Made by a program: the position numbers and the translations under genes. Shown one piece after another: positions 43,115 through 53,003 of a DNA stretch of 64,000 nucleotides. The notes under the pieces are model-generated. The model ran no database searches. It had not been told where the DNA came from and was given only the letters and a program-made list of their open reading frames with translations. Position 1 is the first letter of the stretch. Each line of letters starts with the position of its first letter. This stretch comes from Gracilaria vermiculophylla (taxonomy: Eukaryota; Rhodophyta; Florideophyceae; Gracilariales; Gracilariaceae). The stretch spans positions 485,562-549,561 of the forward strand of contig JAHNZQ020000277.1 in assembly GCA_019155205.2 (NCBI GenBank), given 5' to 3'.

Positions 43115-43325
43115 TAATCAAGTACGTTTAGGGACTGCTGAAAAGGATGGTTTATATGCATGGAAGGCAAATTCAGACAGATGTTGACCTTAGAAACTGT
43201 GTTAAATCTTGCCGGAAATCTATAATATTTTTAACTGTGAAAAAGTAAATAGCTTGGACGCCAAAACGTTGAATTAGCGTTTTACAGAAAGAAAGATGCA
43301 AAATAAACTATTGAGCGTCTTTGAG
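43115..43325 (+). pseudogene. mariner-B transposase, 3' part
   Basis: Resumes directly after the Harbinger-2 end: with the first part it gives NPI-x-x-x-V, TAG in place of the Trp codon of VWGLL, GLL, then RMVYMHGRQIQTDVDLRNCV and KSCRKSI, aligning with WMVYGHGREFNTVFDLKTCI and ENCWKTI of mariner-A. Stops follow. Proves that Harbinger-2 inserted into an already dead or dying mariner. Confidence 0.8.
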
Positions 43326-43582
43326 TAAAGAGTTGATCTTCATGTACATTTATGTTTTGAAACGGTTTTCTTGACTTCACATGTTTCTGAAATACATTTT
43401 TGTAGGCCTATAGTAGACGTTGTGTAGGTTTATGACATTTCACAATATTTCATATGTTTTTGAAACAGATTGTATGTCATTTTACGACAAACTAAAACTG
43501 CCCTTTTATTTTAACGACAATGTCTCATCATCATTTGTACGGATCTTAATTTTTTGTATATTAAATTTGTTTCTTTTATGAT

Positions 43583-44293
43583 CTATTGCACTGTACGGAA
43601 GGGAATTGGTAATGACAGAAAGTTTGCAAGCTCTTTGGCAGATTGATTTGCGTTGGATGATGCACAAAGTTGAGGTCTCTTGGCGGTTGGTGAGAATATT
43701 TTCCTGATAGATTCTTTAAAGAACTTGCTTTTTTGTTCGAATTCTTTTAAATTTTTGTATAACAGTTCGAGAGCGTTTTGTAGTGTAAGCAATTTCTCTC
43801 TGCCAGAAACCGTGAGGGTTGGCAGCCAGAATAATCCCTTTTTCTTCATCGAGAAGGGGTTTACCACGTCCCATTGTTTTTCAATTTGGTTTGTGGAGAC
43901 GTGAAAAAGACAGACGGAACAATTATGGTATTCAAAATACTGTTTAGTGCGCGCTTTTCTGAAAGAGGTAGACAAAAAACAGTTGGACTTCAATTGAATT
44001 TCGCAGGTTTTCATCGTGATTGGGGTACTGGAGGCCACAGACATTGTCAGAATGTGATCTAACAAGACGAATAAGTTATGTTTGTCAGTCTTTTGTGTCT
44101 GAAAGAGTGTGCTTCTGGGAAAGAAAATTGTTAAGCAATAACTGTTCATGCACGGGGTGGGCATGTTCCGATGTCGCGGACTAGAGATTTTTTTTTTCGC
44201 TTTGATTTTATGCACTTCAGTAATGATTTTCGTTGTATTTTTGCGAAGAATGCAAGCAAAGTTGATGTGAAGTGAGGTGGTGATCGTGGTCAT
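43583..44293 (-). CDS. hypothetical protein, basic, about 236 residues
   Basis: Open minus-strand frame; start taken at ATG 44293 (MTTITTSLHIN), as the frame upstream has only GTG. Rich in Lys, Ser and Thr, with TTKIITEVHKIKAKKK near the start and a helical segment LLTLQNALELLYKNLKEFEQ near the end. Two Cys and a His cluster in HNCSVCLFHVS. No signal peptide, membrane segment or known family is recognised. Lies between the mariner-B remnant and the large coiled-coil gene and might belong to an unrecognised mobile element or be a chance frame in AT-rich DNA. Confidence 0.35.
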   Translation of the reverse strand: MTTITTSLHINFACILRKNTTKIITEVHKIKAKKKISSPRHRNMPTPCMNSYCLTIFFPRSTLFQTQKTDKHNLFVLLDHILTMSVASSTPITMKTCEIQLKSNCFLSTSFRKARTKQYFEYHNCSVCLFHVSTNQIEKQWDVVNPFSMKKKGLFWLPTLTVSGREKLLTLQNALELLYKNLKEFEQKSKFFKESIRKIFSPTAKRPQLCASSNANQSAKELANFLSLPIPFRTVQ

Positions 44294-44772
44294 GCTTTTT
44301 CGCACAGCACTGTCTACGGTCTACAATAGCCCTAATAAAAAGATCTGTTGAGCTCAGTTTCATGTACTGTCTTGACAAAATGTTGATGCAGGCGAGGATA
44401 CCTTGGAGAGCTGATGCTTTCTTTGCATAATCAGGAAGTAGGTCAGTGACCTTAACTCGGCTGAATTCTAGTTTTTAGTTTCGATATAAAAGTAAACCAT
44501 GTAGGAACTGAAGGTTTATTCAGTATCTTACGATGCAAAGCCTGAGTTCTAACGTGTACCTATTTCATATGGCTCACGAGGCAGAAGAAGACAAGTATTA
44601 CATTCGATAACATGTAGGGGTGAAATGTAAGTTTCAAAAGGTGGTTCAACTCGTTTGACACAATTTCAGAGAGTATGAGATAGTTGGATACTTTCTGGAA
44701 TTTAAATGCTCGTCTGTTTTACTTAGACATGCTACGCTACTGCTGAATGCTTAATAGCTTGGAGCTCATATC
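44294..44772. other. 3' flank of the coiled-coil gene; no gene recognised
   Basis: AT-rich, stops in all frames. It should contain the polyadenylation region of the minus-strand gene ending at 44773, but I cannot place a signal with confidence. Confidence 0.4.
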
Positions 44773-47700
44773 CTAGGCTCGCAGTATGTTTTCATCCTCT
44801 ACTGAGTCATTCGCATCTTGGGCTGGACGTCCATCATCGGCGATTCCTTCCCTCGGTTCGACAGCCCCCAGTCCCATGATGGGAATACCTCCTTCCGGAG
44901 CATCAACTTGGCTTGAAGGTTCACCAATTTGCTCGGCAACCGCATCCTCGTGGCGCTCTTCATTCTCCATGACCTTGGCCTTTTGTACAGATCCCGTAGT
45001 CGCGAGAGTTTCTTTCTGGGCGGGTTTAGAACCACCCTGAGTGTTCGCTTCTGTGGTAGGAGTCTCATTCGCATCCTCGTAGACATCTTGCTCCGCATCC
45101 ATGCCTTCCACAGTATTTTCTATTTCCGTGGGATTAGCGACTTGTTGCGAGTGGCTGGAGATGTTTTGCACTGTCGACGCAGCTTCTCTGGTTTCTTGAG
45201 GACCAAAGTTCGTTTCACCCTCGTGTCCCAAAGCATCCTTTGCTTCCTCATATTCATCATCGTCGGGAAATTCCTCTACAGCGACATGATCGTAAAATCC
45301 TCCGTCATTTACAACGTCCCCGTATTCATCATCAAGATCAGAGTGCCCATCCAGATCGGCAGGTACACCCTCCGTAAGATCAAGCTCATCAACTTCGTTC
45401 TGAGCATCTTCATACTCTTGTTCCTGATCATGATCCTGATCCTCTTCTCTTCCCTCATCATCGAAGTCTTCATCTTCATCATCTTCATCATCATCCAGAA
45501 CGCCCTCCCCTTGCAAAACGTTGAGAGCAGCAAAAGTTAAGACCGGTGCTTCGGGTTCGACGCCTGCATCGGCGCCGTAGTCTACCCGTGTTGCATCAAT
45601 TTCTTCGATATCTTCGTCATATTCTTCGTCTTCCTCCTCAAATTCTTCTGCGCCTTCACTCTCGGATGCTCCATGCTCCTCATCAATTACTTGCTCGGTG
45701 CTTGGCGCTTGAATAGCTGCGTCATGCAAGTTTGCTCCATTACTACGGCCATCAAGGTCATCCAAAGGCCTCTGAGGTAGTCCGTCGCTTGCAGAAGTGA
45801 CAAACTCATCCTCAGGTGACTGAGCATCTGATGTGTTGGAGACTATTGCTCCATCTTGTTCCTCTTCGCTTCTTGACAAGACATCTTTATCCACAGCCAT
45901 CCCCGTATCGTCATGTCCAGAGCTTAGATCAAACCTGGTCTCGTCTACATCCTCCTCGACTACATCTGTTGGGTGAGAAATTTCAAGCGGCTCGAGGGTT
46001 GAGACGTTCTCTTCAAGAGAACCACCGGTTCCCCCTTCGCCTTTTGCTTGCCCTTCATGCGCCCCCCCCATTATTGAAGCACTCAAGTCTAATGCTCGGG
46101 GCTGCTCAGTATCTGCCCCATCGTCTTCCTCTTCAAGAGCTTTGCTCCCGGGTGCCTCGGTGGATAGTCCTGAATGGGATTCCTCATCGATACGTTCGGC
46201 GGCTTGCTCCCGACTTGGTTCATGATCCTTGGCAGTTGGGGCATCCCCAGCACCGTCCACAAAGCCGCCACCTTCTCCAAAACCCGGCACCTCTCTTTCA
46301 TGAGTACGGTCGTGATCATCGAATTCCATGGGTTCGCGCTCTTCATTATTTTCATCTTCTACCGGCGCATTCTCCACATTCTCAACAACTTCGGGATCGG
46401 TGGTTCCTTCGTTATCAGTCTTGACTTCGGGTACATGAACACTAGTTCCCGATGAAGCTTGTTGGAAAGGTCTATCTCCTTTCTCATCATTTTCAACTGC
46501 TCCATCTATCTCCCCGGTCTCATCAAGACTCGGCCTGGACAGTTCTGCTGCTGAAACATCGACATCCCGATCTGCTTGAGCTTCTCCTTTATCTTCTATC
46601 TCTGCCACTGGCTCAGCAGGCTCACGAGATTCATCAACTGTCTGCCCTTCTGCCCCAGCTACCAGAGGAGAAACGTCACTCTCTTCGGTTGGTTCCATAG
46701 CCGAGACATCGATATCTCTATCCGCCTGTTGCACCTCTCCTTCATCTTTTATGTCCTCCTCCGGCTCAGCCGGCTCTGTTAATCCTTCGCGCAATCCCAC
46801 TTCTGTCTCAGACACCATAGGAGTAGCTTCAGATTCCTGGGCTGATTCCATGATTGGAAAACTGGCGTCTGGATCCACTTGCTGGACCTCTTCCTCCTCT
46901 TCTAAATCCTCTTCTGCTTCGACCTGCTCATAAGATTCACCTCGAAACCCCATTTCCGGTTCATCTGAAGAAGTGGCCGGTTCAGATTCATACACTGCAT
47001 CTCCGGCTGAAACGTCGACATCTTGATCCACTTGCCCCATCTCTTCGGCGTCAATAGGTTCCTCAGCTTCATTTGATTCGGTCTGTTCATCTGAAAACCC
47101 CGATTCGGCCTCATCTACAGGAGGGGCAACAAAAGTTTCATCAACCGATTCGTTACTTGGGGCGTGCAAGTCCCTATGCGTTTGCTGCACATTTCCCTCA
47201 TCTGCTGACTCTTCCTCTCGTTCAATCAGCTCACGAGATTGATCTTCAAGTCCGGCGTCCGTCTCTTCCACCGGAGACGCAGCATAGGCCTCTTCCACAG
47301 GTTCCACAGCTGTAGCATAGACATCCTCATCCGTCTGGCTCACTTCTCTATCGGCTATTTCTTCTTCTGACCCAGTAGGCTCAGCCGATTCCTCTCTAAA
47401 CCCCACAGCCGCCTCATCTAAAAAAGCTTCCTTTTCCGTCTGATCAACCGGCTCAGTGGGTGGGTCATCTTTCGTTGTATCGACTTGCTGTACCTGTTCT
47501 TGCGCATCTATATTTCCCTCTGACCCAGCGGGTGCAGGAGATTCATCGCGAAACCCCACATCCTCTTCAACAGCACGGTTTGAATCGAAAGATTCGCTAC
47601 CTGGCTTGGATGCATCTTCCGCCTCACCGATATTTGGGAGGGCAACTTCGGGCCTCACTCTTGATGCATCCTCGGAGGCAGTCGCTTCCGCTTCGATCGG

Positions 47701-50700
47701 TACAGCGTCAGAAGGGGCTGACTCTGGCCCCGAAGCGTGCTGCAGGTCTCCTTCGGTTTCCGCCTGGGCAAGGTCCTCAGCGTCAGCCTCCTCGTCTGCT
47801 GCACGGGGTTCGACAGCAAATCCTCGCGTCGCCTCTTGCGACGTTGATATCTCAACGCCCTCTTCCGCTTCTTGAAATCCGCGGTCCTCGGTGCTCTCGA
47901 CCTCTACTGGGGAGACAACTTCTCCCAAGGCGTCTTTGAACTCCTCAACGGCGTCATCACTAAGCTCTACTTCTCTCTGAACATCTTTTTCTTTTTGTTC
48001 TTGCACGTCGCCCTCTTGCGGTTCCTCCCCACCTTCGAACGATTCATCGACCTCATCTTCTTTGGGAATATAAGACTCTACAATTTCAAGTTCGTCTTCC
48101 ACCTTGGATACGAGGGCATCTGCTCCCCCGACAACTTGTTGTTCCACCGCCAGGGAGGTAATTTCCCGCGTCTCGACAGCCACGCTGTCAGCAGCCGCCA
48201 GTTCCGCAGCAACCTGCTCACCTTCGACCTGCTCTGTGGGCTGCGCAGACGTGGTGTAAGTCTCTTGCCGAATCGTCACGTTCTGTTCCACCACATGGGA
48301 TACGCTCTGGAATGCATCGAGGTCCAAATCAGCGCCCCCCCCCAAGAGCTCCTTGTACGTTTCCGTGAGCCGATTGTGAATGGCGACCGGATCAATCTCG
48401 TCGGTTGAATCGACATCCTCCGAGTGAAACTCGATAGTCTCAGACGGGACACCTTGCGCGCTGCTGGTAGCAGTGGGAACAGAAGAGCGTTCGGTAAAAC
48501 CGCGCGCAGCCTCAATAGAACGGTCGGAGGTGATGGCAGAAGGTTCGGCGGTAGTATCTGCGCCAGTGTACTCTCCGTGAGTAGCATTAGCCACGGATAT
48601 AGAAGGTGACTCAGTCGCCGACGGGGGAGGAATGCTTCGATTTGCCGATTGACTCACGGAGCGGGACGCCGAGGTGTACTCGGTAGTTTGATCCATGGAC
48701 GCCGCCCTGCCAACCTCAACCTTTGAGGAAGGTTGCAGCTTACCATAGTCCTTGGCATGGCCGTAAGACACAGCGTCCTCAACCGTAAATGACTCGACGT
48801 GCTTCGCCAGCGCGTGAACAAGATTGCGCGCCTTGGCGTCCACCGCGCGCATGAGGTGTGGCATGATATCATCTCGCAGTTGCGAGGACACGGTCTCGGC
48901 GATCTCGTGGCGGGCGGATTTCTGAATCTCCACGAGGCGGCCTTGGTACGCCTCGACGGTACTCTTTGCCAGAACTTCTGCCTGCTCGGACTGGCTTTTG
49001 CGCATATCATTGAGCTCGCGCGACGAAGTCTCGCTAATATGAGAAATACGCTTCGCAAGCTGCTCCTGCTCCAGGCGCAAGTTGCGCAAGAGTTCAAGTT
49101 CGTGGTTGGCCCGCTTCAGATCGCCAGAGACGTCGGACAGCATATCGGAAAGCTTCTTCTTCTCGCGGACGGATTCGCCGGCCTCGGCCTTGAGAGTGGT
49201 ACACCAGCGCTTCATGGAGCCCAGTTCCTCGTCCTTCGAATTGACGAGAGCAGAGAGTTCCTCCACCTGCCTTCTCACCTCCTGCAGCTCGGCAATGGTG
49301 ACCTTGAGGTGCTCCCTCTCCTGCGAGAGCTTGGAAATCTGGTCACCGGCGGCGGCCAGGTCCCTGCGCACGGCGGAGACCTCGGAATGCTTGTCGTCCA
49401 GATCTCTGTTTGTGGACTTAAGAACGGAGCACATTTCCTCATGTTCCGTGGTGATCTTGACAAGGTCGGACTCCTTCTTGGCAAGGGCGTTCTTGGCGTT
49501 GCTAAGCTCGAGCTTGAGGCGGTCAATCTGGAAAGCGCGGTCACTTCTGTCCGTGTCTAGCTCCTCCAATGCGCGGTTCTTGGTGGCCATAACCGAGTCG
49601 CGCTCGTGGATCTGCAGTTGGAACTGGTGGCACTTGTCGGCCAGCTCCCTCTTAGCGGAGCGCGCGTGGTCCAGTTCGGCCTCCAACGCGGCGATCTGCT
49701 GCGTGAGGGTGCCGATGCGGGCCTCGAGTGAGGCCTTTTCCTTCTGCTCGCCGTCGAGCTGGGCGCGCAGCTTGGAGATGGCGTCCTCAAGCTTTCTGAT
49801 TTTGGCCTTGTCGCCCAGGGCGTCGATGGCGGCGCGGGTGAGCATTTCCGTGCTCTGGTCGAGTTCGACCTGCAGCTGGCGGATGTTGGTCTGCAAGGAG
49901 TCGCGCTCGGCCAGGGCGCTCTCGGCGTCGATGGAGCGGTCATGCTTCAGCTTGAGGTCGTCAAACATGGCGTTGCGGTCGCCGAGCTGCTTGAGGGCGC
50001 TATCGAGCTCGTTGCGCAGGGCAGCGACGGCGTCGTCGGCAGAGCGCTTGGCGTCGGCGGCAAGCTTCTTTTGGCGGATGTCAGCGGCCTGGGCGTCTTC
50101 GAGGCGGTGTTCCAGGGCGCGCAGGCGGTCTTGCGCCTGGTCGAGCTGCTGGCGCAGCATGTCGGCGACGTCGTGCGAGTCGCGCAGCTTGGCGAGGGCG
50201 TCGTCGCGCTCGCGCGTGAGGGCGGCCTCGGTGCGGCGCGTGGCGTCGAGAGCGAGGTTGGCGGCGTCGCGCTCGGCGGTGAGCTGGGCGCTTGCGGTCT
50301 GCAGCTGCTGCAGGCGGCGCGTGACGGCGTCGGAGTCGGCAGAGCGCTGCTTCTCGGCGTGCAGCTCGCGGTCGAGGGCGTCGGCGCGCGCGGCGTGCTG
50401 CTCGCGCAGGCGGCGCAGGTCCGGGAGCTCGCGCTGCAGCGACGCAAGCTCCTCCCGCATGGACGAGACGTGGGCGTCGTCGTAGCGGGCGTCGTCCAGG
50501 CGGCGCTGCATCGAGGCCAGGGTGGCCTGCAGCTGCTCGACGCGGGCCTCGGCGCGGGCGCGGGCGGCGGCGGCGGCGTCGCGCGACGACTCGGCCGACG
50601 ACAGCGACTCGGTCATGGAGGACAGCTTCTGGCGCAGGGCGGAAGCGTCTGCAGCGCGCGACAGGGCCTCGTCGCGAGCGCGCGTAGACTGGTCGATCTC

Positions 50701-50835
50701 ACGCTTGGCGTGCGTGGTGAGCTTCTCGAGGGTGGCGGCGTACTGCACGAGGCGGCGCTTGAGCGACTGGTTCTCGAGCTGGAGCTTGCTGGGGCCGGGG
50801 TGACCGGCAGGCACGGAGGGGTGTGGGGTAGACAT
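44773..50835 (-). CDS. large coiled-coil protein with acidic repeat-containing C-terminal half, about 2020 residues
   Basis: Single uninterrupted frame of 6 kb. Start is the ATG at 50835 (MSTPHPSVPAG); upstream codons in frame include no ATG. Residues about 20-650 are continuous heptad-rich coiled coil (LQLENQSLKRRLVQYAATLE onward, many Leu/Ala at a/d and Glu/Arg/Gln elsewhere), followed by an amphipathic helix region to about 690. The rest is low-complexity and strongly acidic. Residues about 1090-1450 hold seven degenerate 50-51-residue repeats beginning G-F/L-R-x-E-S and containing a V-Q-Q-x-D/x-R-D-V-D-V-S-A core; near residue 1780 comes a run of Asp/Glu. A long N-terminal coil with an acidic disordered tail recalls TPR/Mlp nucleoporins or golgins, but no signature decides. 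No transmembrane segment. The only clearly intact host-type gene here. Confidence 0.88.
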   Translation of the reverse strand: MSTPHPSVPAGHPGPSKLQLENQSLKRRLVQYAATLEKLTTHAKREIDQSTRARDEALSRAADASALRQKLSSMTESLSSAESSRDAAAAARARAEARVEQLQATLASMQRRLDDARYDDAHVSSMREELASLQRELPDLRRLREQHAARADALDRELHAEKQRSADSDAVTRRLQQLQTASAQLTAERDAANLALDATRRTEAALTRERDDALAKLRDSHDVADMLRQQLDQAQDRLRALEHRLEDAQAADIRQKKLAADAKRSADDAVAALRNELDSALKQLGDRNAMFDDLKLKHDRSIDAESALAERDSLQTNIRQLQVELDQSTEMLTRAAIDALGDKAKIRKLEDAISKLRAQLDGEQKEKASLEARIGTLTQQIAALEAELDHARSAKRELADKCHQFQLQIHERDSVMATKNRALEELDTDRSDRAFQIDRLKLELSNAKNALAKKESDLVKITTEHEEMCSVLKSTNRDLDDKHSEVSAVRRDLAAAGDQISKLSQEREHLKVTIAELQEVRRQVEELSALVNSKDEELGSMKRWCTTLKAEAGESVREKKKLSDMLSDVSGDLKRANHELELLRNLRLEQEQLAKRISHISETSSRELNDMRKSQSEQAEVLAKSTVEAYQGRLVEIQKSARHEIAETVSSQLRDDIMPHLMRAVDAKARNLVHALAKHVESFTVEDAVSYGHAKDYGKLQPSSKVEVGRAASMDQTTEYTSASRSVSQSANRSIPPPSATESPSISVANATHGEYTGADTTAEPSAITSDRSIEAARGFTERSSVPTATSSAQGVPSETIEFHSEDVDSTDEIDPVAIHNRLTETYKELLGGGADLDLDAFQSVSHVVEQNVTIRQETYTTSAQPTEQVEGEQVAAELAAADSVAVETREITSLAVEQQVVGGADALVSKVEDELEIVESYIPKEDEVDESFEGGEEPQEGDVQEQKEKDVQREVELSDDAVEEFKDALGEVVSPVEVESTEDRGFQEAEEGVEISTSQEATRGFAVEPRAADEEADAEDLAQAETEGDLQHASGPESAPSDAVPIEAEATASEDASRVRPEVALPNIGEAEDASKPGSESFDSNRAVEEDVGFRDESPAPAGSEGNIDAQEQVQQVDTTKDDPPTEPVDQTEKEAFLDEAAVGFREESAEPTGSEEEIADREVSQTDEDVYATAVEPVEEAYAASPVEETDAGLEDQSRELIEREEESADEGNVQQTHRDLHAPSNESVDETFVAPPVDEAESGFSDEQTESNEAEEPIDAEEMGQVDQDVDVSAGDAVYESEPATSSDEPEMGFRGESYEQVEAEEDLEEEEEVQQVDPDASFPIMESAQESEATPMVSETEVGLREGLTEPAEPEEDIKDEGEVQQADRDIDVSAMEPTEESDVSPLVAGAEGQTVDESREPAEPVAEIEDKGEAQADRDVDVSAAELSRPSLDETGEIDGAVENDEKGDRPFQQASSGTSVHVPEVKTDNEGTTDPEVVENVENAPVEDENNEEREPMEFDDHDRTHEREVPGFGEGGGFVDGAGDAPTAKDHEPSREQAAERIDEESHSGLSTEAPGSKALEEEDDGADTEQPRALDLSASIMGGAHEGQAKGEGGTGGSLEENVSTLEPLEISHPTDVVEEDVDETRFDLSSGHDDTGMAVDKDVLSRSEEEQDGAIVSNTSDAQSPEDEFVTSASDGLPQRPLDDLDGRSNGANLHDAAIQAPSTEQVIDEEHGASESEGAEEFEEEDEEYDEDIEEIDATRVDYGADAGVEPEAPVLTFAALNVLQGEGVLDDDEDDEDEDFDDEGREEDQDHDQEQEYEDAQNEVDELDLTEGVPADLDGHSDLDDEYGDVVNDGGFYDHVAVEEFPDDDEYEEAKDALGHEGETNFGPQETREAASTVQNISSHSQQVANPTEIENTVEGMDAEQDVYEDANETPTTEANTQGGSKPAQKETLATTGSVQKAKVMENEERHEDAVAEQIGEPSSQVDAPEGGIPIMGLGAVEPREGIADDGRPAQDANDSVEDENILRA
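46490..47562 (-). repeat. seven degenerate 150-bp (50-residue) coding repeats
   Basis: Unit starts (codons for G-F/L or Q-T) lie near 47555, 47402, 47252, 47097, 46948, 46795 and 46643, i.e. 149-155 bp apart. Shared pattern: GFRxES-x-EP, then E-E-x-I, a V-Q-Q-x-D block and a P-V-x-E-x-E end. DNA similarity between units is low, so the expansion is old and maintained at protein level. Confidence 0.75.
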
Positions 50836-51560
50836 GACGGGGGGCGGCGGGGGGAGGGGGGGAAACGGCGGTAAGCGGCGCGGGGGGAGTGGGTAGGTCG
50901 TATAAAGGCGGGCTGGAAGGCGCGAGGGCGCGGCTGGAGGGCGGGGTGTGAGCGTGTGTGGAGGCAAAAGCAGGCGTGAGACCGTGCACGAGGGGGCACA
51001 CGCGTGGATATGAAGGGGCCAGGCGGCGAGATCGAGAGCGGTGGCGGCAAGCGCGCGGCGGCGGCGCGCGGACGGCGAGAAGCGGCAAGCGGCGACGGCA
51101 CGCGCGAGCAGCCGGACGGCTGGTGGACGGGCGGGGCGCGACGGGGCGGTCGTGAGGGGGGGGGGTGCGGTGGGAAATAGGGGGCGGTTTGGGCGAAGAC
51201 CGGCGTATTAAGGCGCGCGGCTCGACGCGGCGCAGGCGGGGTGGAAGGCGGAGGCGGGGGGGGGCGGCGGCAGCGGTGGGGGGGCGCGGAGCACGTGGCG
51301 AGGCGGTGGCGGCGAAGCGGCGCGGCGGCGTCGCGGCGGCGAAGCGCCAGTGGAGCGCGCGAGCAAGATGCACGGGGCGCGCGCCGTCTCGCGAGCGCAG
51401 CCAAGTCATCGTTTGCGGCGCGAGGCGCGCGGCGCGCGCCACGCGCGTGGCGCCGAAAAACTTTTTCGCGCGCGTGGCGGCGGCGCCCCCGCAACGCCAT
51501 AGCGAAGGTGAACGCAAACGCTCACACGCGCTTGAGGCTGCTTCCTTGTGGCAAGATAAC
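50836..51560 (-). promoter_or_regulatory. GC-rich 5' flank of the coiled-coil gene
   Basis: About 700 bases with very high GC and dense CG dinucleotides (for example around 51290-51480), unlike the AT-rich DNA beginning near 51560. Position directly upstream of the start codon suggests promoter and 5' untranslated region. A TATAAAGG at 50901-50908 is on the plus strand, the wrong orientation for this gene. Several long open frames here in all directions are what GC-rich, stop-poor DNA gives by chance. Confidence 0.5.
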
Positions 51561-52119
51561 AAGTTGGCGAACACGGTGCCAAATTACGCCCAAAGCATAC
51601 TTTGTGTACTTTAAACAGTAGTTTTTGGTTTCAAGGCGCCGGCAGTGCTTATAGTCCAAAAACGGGGTTTTTTGTGCCGTCAGGTACGTGTACGACGTGG
51701 CCACATGCACACACCTGACCAATTGAAACGACCCAACGGCGGCCGCGCACACCAACCTCACGGGTTGTCAATCGTCAAGAAAACCGCTCAACGCCTGCTG
51801 GACGCCTACAAAAATGTGTTGTTCAAAACCGCAGTCAAATATACCGTTTCAAAACCATATTTTCTTCATAAACGAATCCTTGTGTAGAGCCATTCAAAAG
51901 TTTTTTGTGATTCACTTTCCAGCAAAACAGTGGTACAATCTGCTACAAAAAAAAATCCCATTGTTTCGTAAGGAAAACAATCCTGATTTAAGTGTTGCAC
52001 GACTATAAAACCAAGTTATGAAATATATTCAGGTTCAAAACTCGTTTGGAAAGTATAAAATTCTTATCAACTTTATGTCTGTTTTAGAGACTTAGTAACT
52101 ACGTTTTTTTTCATTTTTA
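51561..52119. other. no gene recognised
   Basis: Composition drops sharply to AT-rich. No frame with a recognisable motif. Confidence 0.45.
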
Positions 52120-52860
52120 AATATCGCTTATTCAGGGTTTTCGCATTGAAGTAAAGTACTATAGCCATTGATTTTAAATATTGAAAAGATACCTCAGTTA
52201 ATCTTAATATAGATTTTAAATCAAGAACTGTGTAGGACTGCTCTCAATGGCCACAAAACATCTTTTATAACAAATCCCATACATTTTCAACTCCATTTGA
52301 GTCCGGTGACTGTGCTTTCCATTGCACTACATTATGCTTTCTGTTGCCACTCTTTCACATATGTACATTTGTATACAGGTGCCTTTTCTTTTTGAAAGCT
52401 ATAGTATTCTTCGTGAACAAAATATCTATTAAATAAAATATAGACGTAAAACGTTTATGTATAGCATGCAGAGTCTGTACTTTTTTCAATAAAAACAGTA
52501 TCTGTTATTCTATATTGAGATATAATAATATGAGTATCTTTTAAAACAAATGCTGTCTTCATTTTTTCATTCTTGAACAGAGTATTGTTACTGATTGCAC
52601 GCCATAGTATCTATTTAAGTAAATTGCAATTTTCTAAATTTGTAATTTTTCTGCACGACACTTTATTCGGCACATCTTATGTTTAATCGCACGTTTTTTG
52701 CAGGACTGATTGTTATTGGAAGCCCTATAAAGTTTTTTTATCTATAGTTTGCTAGATGTTTCAGAAAACGGAGAGTTGTGGCCGGGTGACCTTTAAAACA
52801 TTGGCCACTTTTTAGCATAAACGTTTTTAATAGCTTTTAAGTGTATAATCTAAAGCTGTT
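52120..52860 (-). pseudogene. mariner-C transposase remnant with internal deletion
   Basis: Minus strand: TRPQLSVF (compare GRPKLL), LWRAISNNTLFKNEKMKTAF then VLKDTH (compare VWRAIKQTNLYRFVKMKKKF and VLQDHH), then directly ITDTVFIEKSTDSACYT, FQKEKAPVYKCTYVKEW, VVQWKAQSPDSNGVENVWDL and VLDLKSI. About 80 residues including the first catalytic Asp are deleted, and the second Asp of QQDN is lost, while the Glu of GVEN remains. An old, dead Tc1-type copy. Confidence 0.72.
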
Positions 52861-53003
52861 CAGAGTGTGAAGACGGCGATTCTCAAACTCTAATGGTGAA
52901 TGTTAGTAATGTAATAAAATGCTTTCGAAACGATTTCTACTTATACATTCTGGAGGAGGTGCAATACATCACCACTTTTTCGCGTTTCTTAAGGCTTGAT
53001 ATG

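Noticed and set aside
49082..50485. 467-codon plus-strand frame (Ser/Arg-rich) antisense to the coiled-coil gene
   Set aside because: It is the complement of Ala/Glu/Arg/Gln-rich coiled-coil codons in GC-rich DNA; composition and position explain it. The same holds for 48799-49560 and 49942-50874.
50901..50908. TATAAAGG as TATA box for the coiled-coil gene
   Set aside because: It reads in the plus direction, away from the minus-strand gene, and only 65 bp from the ATG. Not called.
51165..51614. Open frames in the GC-rich flank of the coiled-coil gene, both strands
   Set aside because: Almost pure Arg/Gly/Ala or Pro/Arg; expected from stop-poor GC-rich sequence. No motif.
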